Assembly (NCBI GenBank): GCA_003532555.1
Contig: DOEU01000010.1
Coordinates: forward strand, 1-9,737
DNA from: Verrucomicrobiota bacterium
Lineage (GTDB): Bacteria; Verrucomicrobiota; Kiritimatiellia; Kiritimatiellales; Pontiellaceae
Length of the DNA: 9,737 bases
Direction of reading: 5' to 3'
Shown here: positions 1-8,600 of the stretch, piece after piece
Layout of the letters: each line of letters begins with the position of its first letter
Numbering within the stretch: the first letter of the stretch is position 1
Translations under genes and position numbers: made by a program
The notes under the pieces: model-generated
Told to the model about the DNA's origin: nothing
What the model saw: only the letters and a program-made list of their open reading frames with translations
Databases searched by the model: none

Positions 1-3
1 AAT

Positions 4-16
4 TACTATAATAGTA
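4..16 (+). promoter_or_regulatory. Candidate -10 hexamer inside a 13-base palindrome upstream of the ABC ATPase gene
   Basis: A perfect TATAAT lies at 7-12, at the centre of the hyphenated palindrome TACTATAATAGTA (4-16). The matching -35 box would lie left of the window, so the promoter cannot be confirmed. If it is real, transcription would begin near position 19 and leave a leader of about 90 bases before the ATG at 107. A second 13-base palindrome, TATAACTATTATA (74-86), shares the core ACTATWATA and could be a second protein-binding site. In DNA this AT-rich, both could be chance. Confidence 0.3.
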
Positions 17-106
17 TCCGCCAATTTTTTAGCTAAATACGACATTAAAGAATATTGATATTGAACCTTGAAATATAACTATTATAAGGACATTTATTTA
101 GAACCT

Positions 107-1216
107 ATGGCAAATATATCATTTAAATCAGTTAGTAAAAAATACGGTAAAAACATTACTGCAGTAAGCGATATTTCTTTTGAAATAAAAACCGGAGAAC
201 TGCTTATTCTATGTGGTCCATCTGGTTGTGGAAAATCAACCGTTCTTAGAATGCTTGCTGGTTTAGAAGATATAAGCTCAGGTGAAATTAGTGTAAATGA
301 TGTGGTTGTAAATCAAGTGGCGCCAAAAGATCGTGATATCGCAATGGTATTTCAAAACTACGCTATCTATCCGCATATGACAGTCTTTGATAATATTGCA
401 TTTAGTCTAAAATTAAGAAAAATTTCCAAAAATGAGATTAAAACTCGGGTTGAAAGAACCGCTGAGACCCTTGGCTTAAAAGAACTATTAGACCGTAAAC
501 CAAAAACGCTATCCGGCGGTCAACGACAACGAATTGCAATGGGTCGCGCTATTGTTCGAGAACCAGCAATTTATCTTTTTGACGAACCCTTATCGAATCT
601 AGATGCCAAAATGAGAACCGAACTACGCAAAGAGATATTACAAATTCATCATAATTTTGATGCTACCATGGTTTACGTGACTCATGATCAGATTGAAGCA
701 ATGACCCTTGGCGACCAAATCTGTGTTATGAATAAGGGAGTGATTGAGCAGATTGGCCCACCACATCAGATCTTTAATTATCCAAAAACACTTTTTGTAG
801 CGCAATTTATTGGTACTCCTCCAATGAATACATTCAAAGGAAAACTACTCTTAGAGAATGAACAGGCACAATTCCATGGTAATTCAATTAGATGCCCTCT
901 TAATAAAGAAAAAACTGACATGCTTCGAAATTATATTAATAAAGAAGTTTACCTGGCCATAAGACCCAGTCACATATCATTAGCTGAAGATCATGAGATA
1001 AATATTATTGTAGGCTCTTTAGAAGTATCGGAAATGCTTGGCGATGAAGTATTAATACATGCAAAATCAGCAGATGGATCATTTAGTTGTAAAGTGGATC
1101 CGCAAAAGGCAAGCAACCTAAATAATAATCTGTTAAGATTCGCAATTAATCTTGATAAAGCTCACATCTTCGACGCAGTTTCAGGTGAGAATTTAACTAT
1201 CCCTAATGATATTTAG
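107..1216 (+). CDS. Carbohydrate-type ABC importer, ATP-binding subunit (MalK/UgpC/MsmK class)
   Basis: This 369-residue cytoplasmic ATPase would power a membrane permease pair for import, most likely of a sugar or sugar derivative. In order it shows Walker A GPSGCGKST (37-45), Q-loop Q83 in VFQNYAIYPH, signature LSGGQ (135-139), Walker B YLFDE (156-160), D-loop SNLD (163-166) and the switch His193 in VTHD. A C-terminal extension from about 235 has the regulatory TOBE/OB features of MalK-like proteins (FIGTPPMN at 234-241, LAIRPSH at 283-289). Length and motifs are normal for the CUT1-type class. The ATG at 107 is chosen because the family N-terminus begins there. A TTG at 68 would add 13 atypical residues and has no ribosome site. 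The nearest purine-rich site, AAGGA at 86-90, sits 16 bases upstream, rather far. No permease or binding-protein gene is in the window, so the substrate is unknown. The gene is AT-rich compared with the DNA beyond 4.1 kb. Confidence 0.93.
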   Translation: MANISFKSVSKKYGKNITAVSDISFEIKTGELLILCGPSGCGKSTVLRMLAGLEDISSGEISVNDVVVNQVAPKDRDIAMVFQNYAIYPHMTVFDNIAFSLKLRKISKNEIKTRVERTAETLGLKELLDRKPKTLSGGQRQRIAMGRAIVREPAIYLFDEPLSNLDAKMRTELRKEILQIHHNFDATMVYVTHDQIEAMTLGDQICVMNKGVIEQIGPPHQIFNYPKTLFVAQFIGTPPMNTFKGKLLLENEQAQFHGNSIRCPLNKEKTDMLRNYINKEVYLAIRPSHISLAEDHEINIIVGSLEVSEMLGDEVLIHAKSADGSFSCKVDPQKASNLNNNLLRFAINLDKAHIFDAVSGENLTIPNDI

Positions 1217-1258
1217 AATTCTTATAAATTTATTATTTCTTAATTCCTAATAGAAAAA
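1217..1258. other. Convergent intergenic gap without a clear terminator
   Basis: Only 42 very AT-rich bases separate the stop codons of the plus-strand ABC ATPase gene and the minus-strand HAD gene. They include the short palindrome TAAATTTA (1225-1232). There is no GC-rich stem followed by a T run in either direction, so no intrinsic terminator can be called here. Confidence 0.5.
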
Positions 1259-1864
1259 TTAGACCCAATTAAAAAATGCTGACGCTTGCTCTTTTACGAC
1301 ATTATAATTTTCTGGGATAAATTGATGTGCCTGCATTCCAATTTTACGAGCTGCTTCAATATTCTCGGCCAAATCATCAATAAAAAAACAATCTTCTGCT
1401 GGAACCTGCAATTGATGTAGTACCATTTTATAGATCCTTGGGTCAGGTTTCCGAAAACCCATCTCGTAGGAGAGAAATAGTCCTGTTGCCGATGAAAGGA
1501 AGTTATTCCAATTTCGGTTAATTGCACTAATATGATATTTTGCGATATTACTTAATGCATAAACCGGAACTTTTTTCTCAATTGCGGAAAAGTAAAGTGC
1601 CCTCCCAACTTCATTGGCAGAGAAAATTTCTTGCCAAGCTTGCTTTAAATCCTCGACTAACCAACTGGTCTTATAATGCTGATTCATTCGATCGACATAA
1701 GTTTGGTCTGAAATATCTCCTCGCTCAACAGCATGGTATAACTCTTCTTCTATTACTCCATCCATACCTACGCGTTTACCTGAGATCTCTTCATATTTAT
1801 TTAAAAATTTCTCATATGTGAAATCACAAAGCACATTGCCAATATCAAACAGAAAGACCTTCAT
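1259..1864 (-). CDS. HAD-superfamily phosphatase, YihX-like
   Basis: A 201-residue soluble HAD-type hydrolase. Motif I is FDIGNVL with nucleophile D7; motif II is LSN with S105; motif III is K139 in GFRKPDPRIY; motif IV is FIDD with D163 and D164. A helical cap lies between motifs I and II (about 15-85), as in subfamily I enzymes. The residue two after the nucleophile is Gly9, not the usual general-acid Asp. E. coli YihX has the same DLGNV form, so this is a subfamily trait and not a lesion. YihX is described as an alpha-glucose-1-phosphate phosphatase, which would fit alpha-glucan breakdown, but HAD substrates cannot be read from motifs. The ATG at 1864 is preceded by AGGAA about ten bases upstream. 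It is the last gene of the minus-strand run, 43 bases after the pseudouridine synthase. The class is sure; the substrate is not. Confidence 0.88.
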   Translation of the reverse strand: MKVFLFDIGNVLCDFTYEKFLNKYEEISGKRVGMDGVIEEELYHAVERGDISDQTYVDRMNQHYKTSWLVEDLKQAWQEIFSANEVGRALYFSAIEKKVPVYALSNIAKYHISAINRNWNNFLSSATGLFLSYEMGFRKPDPRIYKMVLHQLQVPAEDCFFIDDLAENIEAARKIGMQAHQFIPENYNVVKEQASAFFNWV

Positions 1865-1907
1865 ATAGAATGATTCCTATTACTAAACTAAAAATGACTA
1901 CTATCTT

Positions 1908-2639
1908 CTAAAACGTTTCTTTATTACCCAGATAACGCCACTGCCCTTCTGGCAAAGAATCTAACTGAACCCGTCCAATTCGGATTCTCTTCAAGCCAAC
2001 TACTTTTAAACCAACTAACTCACACATTCGACGAATTTGTCGTTTCTTTCCCTCGCGCAATACAAACCGTAACTGATCCCGATTTTGCCGACTCACCTTT
2101 GCGGGTTTAAGAGGTTTTCCGTCTAACTGCAAACCATGACATAACTGTTTTAAATCATTTGCACCGACCTCGCCACGCACTCTCACCAAATACTCTTTGT
2201 CCACAGAAGAATCTGCACCAATCAATTGTCGTGCTATTCGCCCATTCTGCGTCATAACTAACAACCCCTTTGAATCAATGTCTAATCGCCCTGCTGGTGC
2301 CAATCCATTCAATTGATCACGCCCAAATGACTTCTTCAGAAGATCACCCTTCCAACGATTTTCAGCTTCAATTAGCGCTACAGCTGGACGATAACCCTCT
2401 TCAGGCTGACCTGAAACATATCCGATAGGTTTATTTAAAAGAAAAGTAGCCTGTTGCGCCTGTTCATTAGCACCCTCTTCACTCAGCACAATTTTGGCAT
2501 CATGTGATATCTTACTACCTAATTGATCCACTACTATGCCATCAACCCTCACCAAGCCCCGCTCGATGTAGCGATCAGCCTCTCTCCTCGAGCACATTCC
2601 CCGCGAAGCCATAATCTTTGATAGACGCTCAATAATCAT
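1908..2639 (-). CDS. rRNA pseudouridine synthase, RsuA/RluB/RluE/RluF family (closest in feel to RluF)
   Basis: A 243-residue enzyme that isomerises a uridine to pseudouridine, most likely in ribosomal RNA. Residues 1-50 form an S4 RNA-binding domain ([26 protein letters not shown]), followed by the catalytic domain. The signature [11 protein letters not shown] carries the catalytic Asp120. A later motif, [16 protein letters not shown] (195-210), and the terminal block [21 protein letters not shown] match the RsuA-type family. About 20 residues between 85 and 115 look like extra sequence before the catalytic loop compared with RluF. The start ATG at 2639 lies three bases after the trkH stop, which suggests coupled translation; a weak GGA lies about 12 bases upstream. 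The exact target (small- or large-subunit rRNA, which position) cannot be told from sequence alone, so no symbol is given. Confidence 0.92.
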   Translation of the reverse strand: MIIERLSKIMASRGMCSRREADRYIERGLVRVDGIVVDQLGSKISHDAKIVLSEEGANEQAQQATFLLNKPIGYVSGQPEEGYRPAVALIEAENRWKGDLLKKSFGRDQLNGLAPAGRLDIDSKGLLVMTQNGRIARQLIGADSSVDKEYLVRVRGEVGANDLKQLCHGLQLDGKPLKPAKVSRQNRDQLRFVLREGKKRQIRRMCELVGLKVVGLKRIRIGRVQLDSLPEGQWRYLGNKETF

Positions 2640-2642
2640 GCT

Positions 2643-4094
2643 CTATCGTTTCCAAAAACTGGGTAAAAAAAGAATTAATACGGTGTATAACTCAAGTCGA
2701 CCAAGTAGCATTAAGAAAGTAAGGAAACCTTGTCCTGCAACCGGAATAGAAGCATAATTTTGAGTAGCACCTACAGCATTTAAACCTGGCCCGATATTAC
2801 CAAGAGTGGCTATCACTGAAGTAGCTGCAGTCTCTAAATTAGGCGTGAAGAAGGTCATAATGAATGAACCTAAAGCAAAAATTAAGACAAATATTGAGAA
2901 GAATGCTCCTACTTGAGCCACAATCATAGGTTCAATACTTTTCCCATCCATTTTTGTTTGAATGACAGCTGAAGGGCGCATAAAAGTTTTTATTTCTCTC
3001 AACATTGACTTAAGAATTATATTAATCCTCATAATTTTCATACTTCCAGTAGTTGAGCCTGCACACCCGCCAAAAAACATCATTGCAACTAATAAGATTC
3101 TAATTGCATTAGGCCACTTATCATAGTCTGCGGTTACATAGCCAGTGCCGGTTATCAGAGAGATTGAGGTAAATGCGGCATTCTTTAAACATGTAAAAAT
3201 GTTACCGTTATTACTTATATAGATTGATATTGTTACTATCGAAATGACTATCAAAATCAGAGATATATAAAATTTAAGTTCCGAATTTTTTAGATATCCA
3301 CTTGGCTTTCCAATAAGTGCCAAATAATGCAGCTGAAAGTTGATCCCACATATAAACATAAAGCTCATTATTATTATCTCAATAGATGAACTGTTAAATG
3401 CTCCTATACTTCCTGATCTGGTCGAAAAACCTCCAGTAGCAACTGTTGAAAACGTATGACAGACAGCATCGAACCAACCCATTTTTCCAACAAAATGTAG
3501 TAAGATAACCTCACTTATTGATATCAATATGTAAACACCCCATAGCAATTTAGCGGTTGTAGTAATTCTTGGAGTTAATCTATCTTTTGATGGTCCAGTC
3601 ATCTCCGCTCGAAATACTTGCATTCCACCTACACCAAGAAATGGTAGAATTGCAATGCACAAGATAAGCACCCCCATTCCACCTAACCATTGTGTTAGGT
3701 GACGCCAAAAATGAATCGAGTGAGGGATAGATTCTAAATTAGATAAAACTGTGGCTCCAGTTGTAGTAAATCCTGACATCGTCTCAAATAATGCTGATAT
3801 TGGGTGCGAAATAATCCCTGAAAATAAATATGGAAGTGATCCAAATACTGTAACTGTTAACCAGCCAAAAGTAACAACTCCAAAACCATCCCGGCGAGAT
3901 AAATTCACCGATCCACGGGTGACCCAGCGTAATAATAATGCAAAAATAACAGCTAACCCGCCCGCAAATAAGAAGCTATATCGAAATGTCACAGGCTCAT
4001 TGTAATAAATTGAAATACCTGCACACCCTACCATTGCCACTCCAATAACTAGAGTGAGGTATGATACTAATTGAAATACAGCTCTACGATTCAT
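2643..4094 (-). CDS. trkH: Trk potassium uptake system, membrane subunit TrkH
   Basis: A 483-residue integral inner-membrane protein of the SKT (TrkH/TrkG/KtrB) family, the same length as E. coli TrkH. It forms the K+-conducting pore and works with the cytoplasmic gating protein encoded just upstream. The four pore-loop selectivity segments are visible: TTGAT (111-115), ATGGFS (219-224), TGTGYV (315-320) and LGNIGPG (431-437), each with the conserved filter glycine. Hydrophobic helices fill the sequence, including two N-terminal segments before about residue 60 that precede the repeated M1-P-M2 units. The gene starts three bases after the trkA stop, and the leader AACTATATTTCAATAGCCG has no good ribosome site, so translation probably depends on ribosomes finishing trkA. 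Its coding DNA is clearly more AT-rich than that of trkA. Confidence 0.97.
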   Translation of the reverse strand: MNRRAVFQLVSYLTLVIGVAMVGCAGISIYYNEPVTFRYSFLFAGGLAVIFALLLRWVTRGSVNLSRRDGFGVVTFGWLTVTVFGSLPYLFSGIISHPISALFETMSGFTTTGATVLSNLESIPHSIHFWRHLTQWLGGMGVLILCIAILPFLGVGGMQVFRAEMTGPSKDRLTPRITTTAKLLWGVYILISISEVILLHFVGKMGWFDAVCHTFSTVATGGFSTRSGSIGAFNSSSIEIIIMSFMFICGINFQLHYLALIGKPSGYLKNSELKFYISLILIVISIVTISIYISNNGNIFTCLKNAAFTSISLITGTGYVTADYDKWPNAIRILLVAMMFFGGCAGSTTGSMKIMRINIILKSMLREIKTFMRPSAVIQTKMDGKSIEPMIVAQVGAFFSIFVLIFALGSFIMTFFTPNLETAATSVIATLGNIGPGLNAVGATQNYASIPVAGQGFLTFLMLLGRLELYTVLILFLPSFWKR

Positions 4095-4097
4095 CGG

Positions 4098-5441
4098 CTA
4101 TTGAAATATAGTTCTAATTTTTCCAACTTCATCTGCATGGGTAAATACCAACACCCGATCCCCCGCTAAAAGCTGAAGATCCCCTATTGCCGTATGAACC
4201 GCCTGCTCACGTAATACCGTCGCAATTACAGAACGCTCTGGCAAAGAAATATCCTTAATACAAATCCCATCAATTTCATGCCCAGGTGCCACCACCATAT
4301 CCAATAGCTCGCCTGGTAAATTATGTAATAACGCTGCAGCCCGAACTCGCTTCGAACGCAACCAATGCAAAATCGTATGCGTCGTCGAAATATACGGGCT
4401 CACTACCCGATTCACCAAATACAACTGCTCCACAACCGGTACAAAATCAGTACGCGCAATCTGCGTTGCCGTAAACGCCGCACCCATCTTTTGCGCCAAC
4501 AAACAATTCATAATGTTATTCTCATCATCGCCTGTCAGAGCAATGAACGCCGTCTGATCATGAATACCAGCCTCTTCCATCGCACTCTCCGTCAATGCAT
4601 CCGCTCTTAACACCAACGTGGAATCCAATTCCGCCGAACAAGCCACTGCCCGAGATTCATCCAACTCGAGCAACACACAATCAAAATCTTTTTCTACCAC
4701 CTGCGCCAACATCAGACCCAGATCGCCACCTCCACCAATCACCACCCGTTCAAACGGCTTCACATCTGGACTCACCCATGTGAAGAAACTCGTTATTTGC
4801 TCACGCGTCCCTACAATATACACCAAATCATTCTGCTCAAACGTCGTATTTCCGCGTGGCACAACTAGATCATCCCCCCGCCGAATCGCAATAGCCCGCA
4901 CCTCCTGCATCAGATCCAATCGATTACATTCCGCCGGTGTCCGATCCAATAACGGGCTCACTGCTGTCACCCGACACCCGGCCACCATCACCTGTCCATC
5001 AAATAGATCAAACACTTCATACGCCCCCGGCATCAGCAACATATTAAAAACCTCGCGCGCGCACTCTTGTTTCTGATTGATCACCAAATCAATGCCCATC
5101 CGCTGCAAATCATAGGTCTCCGTCTCCGCCAGAAATGCCGGATCCACCACTCGTGCAATTTTCCCCTTCGCTCCAGCAGCATGCGCCATCAAACAACTTA
5201 AAATATTCACCTCATCGCTATCTGTCACCGCAATAAGCAAATCCGCCCGCTCCACCTGAGCCTCTTGCAACACCGTTGGATGCGTTCCCTCTCCACAGAC
5301 CGAAAGAATATCCAAGCCCGCCTCCGCCTCTGCCAACCGACTCGCATCCGCATCGACCATCACCACACTATGCTTCTCCTCACAAAGCCGCATTGCAAGC
5401 TGCCGACCAGCATTCCCTGCCCCGATAATCACTATTCGCAT
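4098..5441 (-). CDS. trkA: Trk potassium uptake system, regulatory NAD-binding subunit TrkA
   Basis: A 447-residue peripheral protein that binds nucleotides (NAD(H), ATP/ADP in the family) and gates TrkH. It contains two tandem RCK units. Unit 1 has a Rossmann motif GAGNAG (8-12 region) with acidic D30 at the end of strand 2, followed by an RCK-C domain at about 140-222. Unit 2 has GGGGDLG (236-242) with acidic residues near 259-261, followed by RCK-C at about 370-447. The double-RCK length separates it from single-RCK KtrA and agrees with E. coli TrkA (458 aa). The ATG at 5441 is preferred over an in-frame TTG at 5459, because the strong ribosome site GGAGGAG lies six bases before the ATG and would be inside the gene if the TTG were used. 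It is the first gene of the minus-strand run and is divergent from the debranching gene. Its GC content is visibly higher than that of trkH. Confidence 0.97.
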   Translation of the reverse strand: MRIVIIGAGNAGRQLAMRLCEEKHSVVMVDADASRLAEAEAGLDILSVCGEGTHPTVLQEAQVERADLLIAVTDSDEVNILSCLMAHAAGAKGKIARVVDPAFLAETETYDLQRMGIDLVINQKQECAREVFNMLLMPGAYEVFDLFDGQVMVAGCRVTAVSPLLDRTPAECNRLDLMQEVRAIAIRRGDDLVVPRGNTTFEQNDLVYIVGTREQITSFFTWVSPDVKPFERVVIGGGGDLGLMLAQVVEKDFDCVLLELDESRAVACSAELDSTLVLRADALTESAMEEAGIHDQTAFIALTGDDENNIMNCLLAQKMGAAFTATQIARTDFVPVVEQLYLVNRVVSPYISTTHTILHWLRSKRVRAAALLHNLPGELLDMVVAPGHEIDGICIKDISLPERSVIATVLREQAVHTAIGDLQLLAGDRVLVFTHADEVGKIRTIFQ

Positions 5442-5679
5442 TTTATTCTCCTCCGCCAACCGGATCTATTTTTTCCACAAAAAAGCGATAGACCCGAAGT
5501 GAAGCATACCCGATTAGGGAGGTGCAATGCCCAACCCCCATCATTATTAACCTCTAAACGCCTCAAAAAATTAAAAAACAACACCCTTTTTAATCTTTCA
5601 ATGTAATCAATCTTGCCACACTCCCATTTGACCTTCACCATTAAATATTACTCCTAGAAAGAGAGATTAAACCGACACC
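5442..5679. promoter_or_regulatory. Divergent intergenic region between trkA and the debranching enzyme gene
   Basis: These 238 bases should carry promoters for both the leftward trk operon and the rightward debranching gene, but I could not fix either one. For the rightward gene, TTGACC at 5628-5633 is followed by the AT-rich TTAAATATTA at 5641-5650; the spacing is too short for a standard sigma-70 promoter. For the leftward gene, AT-rich tracts at 5541-5600 contain only poor matches. An inverted repeat of six Ts, CCAC and six As occupies 5469-5484, in the presumed trkA leader. No coding sequence here looks convincing. Confidence 0.45.
5448..5454 (-). promoter_or_regulatory. Strong ribosome binding site of trkA
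   Basis: Read on the minus strand this is GGAGGAG, six bases upstream of the ATG at 5441. It is the best Shine-Dalgarno sequence in the window and fixes the trkA start. It also shows that the organism uses canonical anti-Shine-Dalgarno pairing, although the other genes here have weak or distant sites. Confidence 0.85.
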
Positions 5680-8600
5680 ATGATTCTAAAGCAACAACCC
5701 CAACCCGACCTTCATCTCATCCACTTCAGCGGAGATCAGATCACCTTCACTCTCAACACTACCTCTCACCAAGAAGGGCATGCCTATCTACGCACCAACC
5801 TCGACCGCGGAAAAATTCGACTCGAAGAAATTGTACGCCATGCCGAAGAAAACCTCCCACCCCTAGACCGCGACTGGCATGACATCCCCATGCAGAAAAA
5901 TCCAAATGGCACCTGGGAACTCTCTCTCCCCCTCAACCATGTCGGACGGTATGAAGCCAAAACATATTTCCGTACCCCCGATAAAACCTTCCACTGGCCC
6001 CAAGGACGCAATACCATCATAAAAATTGAACCCGCTGAAACCATCTCTAATAACACCATTTATACCGCCTTTGTCCGCCTCTTCGGCTCCGCCCGCAATC
6101 AAGATGCCGTACAACCACAACACCAAGCCGCTGTTGATCAACTCGCCAAAGCAAACTACTCCGTACTCCCCCCCTCCGGTACATTTCGCGACCTCATTCA
6201 ACAGCTCGACTTCATAATCGGCCATCTCCGCTGCCACATCATCCAACTTCTTCCCATTCATCCTACACCCACGACCTATGCGCGTATGGGCCAATACGGC
6301 AGTCCCTTCGCCGCTCTCGACCTCATGGATATCGATCCTGCCCTCGCTGAATTTGACCGCGCAACCACCCCACTCGATCAATTCCAAGAACTCGTCGACG
6401 CCATCCATCAGCGCAACGCCCGCATCTACTTAGACATGCCCATCAATCACACCGGATGGGCCTCCCACCTCCAAAACCACCACCCCGAATGGTTTGCCCG
6501 AAACCCGGCTGACGATACCTTCAAATCACCCGGAGCTTGGGGCATTCTATGGGAAGACCTCTCCAAACTCGACTACACCAACCGCGACCTCTGGCGCTAC
6601 ATGGCCGATGTCTTCCTCTTCTGGTGTCGCCGCGGGGTCGACGGCTTTCGCTGCGATGCTGGCTACAAAGTCCCCATCCCCACCTGGCGCTACATCATCG
6701 CCAAAGTCCGCCTCGAATATCCCGAAACAATCTTTATGCTTGAAGGACTCGGAGGCGACCCTTCTATCACCGAACAACTGCTTGATGAAGCCGGCATGAA
6801 CTGGGCCTACTCCGAAATCTTCCAAAACTATGACCGCAACGCCCTCGAAAACTACCTCCCTGCCAGCTTAGAAATCGCCCGCACAAAAGGTAACCTCATC
6901 CACTTCGCCGAAACCCATGACAACGCCCGCCTCGCCGCCACCTCCCCCACCTTCGCCCGACTCCGAACCGCCCTCTGCGCCCTCACCTCCCTTAACGGAG
7001 CCTTCGGCTTCTCCAACGGTCTCGAATGGCTCGCCACCCAACAAATTAATGTCCACAACGCCCACAGTCTCAACTGGGGCGATCCCCACAACCAAGTCGA
7101 CTGGATTCGCCGCATCCATACCCTACTTGAAATCCATCCTGCCTTTCACCCCCATGCTCAACTCCACCTAGTTACCACCGGAACTGGCAATGTCATCGCC
7201 CTCCTTCGCCAAGATGCCCAACAAAAAAACCGGCTCCTCATCCTCGCCAACCTCGATCTTGAAAACCCCGCACTTCTCTCCCATCGATACAAAAAACTCA
7301 ACATCAACCTCCTCGCCGAAACCGATCCAAGTACCCCTCTTCAACCCGGTGAAATCCGCTGTCAAACCGACGACCCCAAATGGCGAAACCAACTCGACCA
7401 CTACCTACAGCACCCCTATACCGGCTCCACCCACGCTCAAACCCAACGGCTAAAAGCCCACCTCTCAAAAATCGCCGAAGCCCTCAATCTTCCCCCCAAC
7501 CTTGATCTAAACACCTTCACATCCAATCCCCGTAACTACTGCGAAACCCTCATCCAACCCGCCCGATTTATCCAATGGAACGTCCCCCACGACCAAAATC
7601 GAACCGTCATGATTCCCCCAGGACACGCCCTACTCGTTCAAGCTCCCTATCGATTCACCTGCGAAATTCATCAAGACCAAACCACCCATGCGCACGAAAA
7701 ATCATTTAAACTCAACTCCGGTACACACGCACTCATCCTCACTCCCCTTCAAGTTCTTTCCACCCACCGAATGCTCACTCTCAACCTGACCCACTTTGAA
7801 CCCGATCATATCCACCGCACCAGCACCCCCCTCATCCAACTTAGCCAGAATAAAACCCTCCGCATTCATACGCTCTTCCGAACATCCCCACACCAACCTG
7901 ACCAACGCCTTGCCATCTGCACCAACGCCCGCGGCGCCCTTGCACAAGTACGTAGCGCCTGGGCCTCCCTTCAAAGTAAATACGACGCCCTCCTACAAGC
8001 CAACCTACACCCCCACCTCCCTGTTGATCGCCACACCCTATTCACCCGCTGCCGAGTCTGGATTCAACGCGAAGGCTTTTCCACCGAACTTACCCTAGCC
8101 TGTCAAACCCACTTCGGAACCAACCCCGACCCTCATACCATCTACTGGCACTTCAACGTACCCGTCGGACAAGGCTTCACGCTCCCCCTCACCATCACCC
8201 TCCGTATGCACGAACAGATAAATGCCATCGAACTACGCTTTGAACGCCGTACCCCCACCCAACACCCCGAAGAACTCGCCGCTGATCAACCCATCACCCT
8301 CATCCTACGCCCCGACATCGAGGACCGCCCCAATCACGCCGTCACTCAAGCATTCACCGGCCCCGAAACTCATTTTTCAAACGCTATTCAAACTCATAAG
8401 GATGGATTCACCTTCACCCCTGCCCCCGAACGACAACTCCTCATACAATGCCCACAAAGTACCTTTACAATCGAACCCGAATGGTACTACCAAATCAAAC
8501 ACCCGATCGACCAAACCCGTGGAACCGACGGCAGCTCCGACCTGTATAGCCCTGGCTACTTCAGCATCTCTATAATCGATAACACCCCAGTAACTCTGCT

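Noticed and set aside
68..106. TTG at 68 as the start of the ABC ATPase
   Set aside because: It adds 13 residues not expected in the family and lacks an upstream ribosome site, while the ATG at 107 begins exactly where family members begin.
4286..5076. Plus-strand frames inside trkA (up to 152 codons)
   Set aside because: They are antisense to a gene with two intact RCK units; composition is irregular and there is no homology signal.
4098..5441. KtrAB instead of TrkAH
   Set aside because: The regulatory protein has two RCK units and 447 residues, and the membrane subunit is TrkH-sized with extra N-terminal helices; KtrA has one RCK unit.
5432..5641. A 69-codon minus-strand frame over the trkA start and the divergent region
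   Set aside because: It overlaps the trkA ribosome site and start in another frame, has no recognisable motif and no good ribosome site of its own.
5680..7150. GlgE (maltosyltransferase) as the identity of the GH13 part
   Set aside because: The N-terminal sandwich and parts of the barrel recall GlgE, but the GlgE-typical region IV and phosphate-site sequences were not recognised, and the fused GH133 domain points to debranching.
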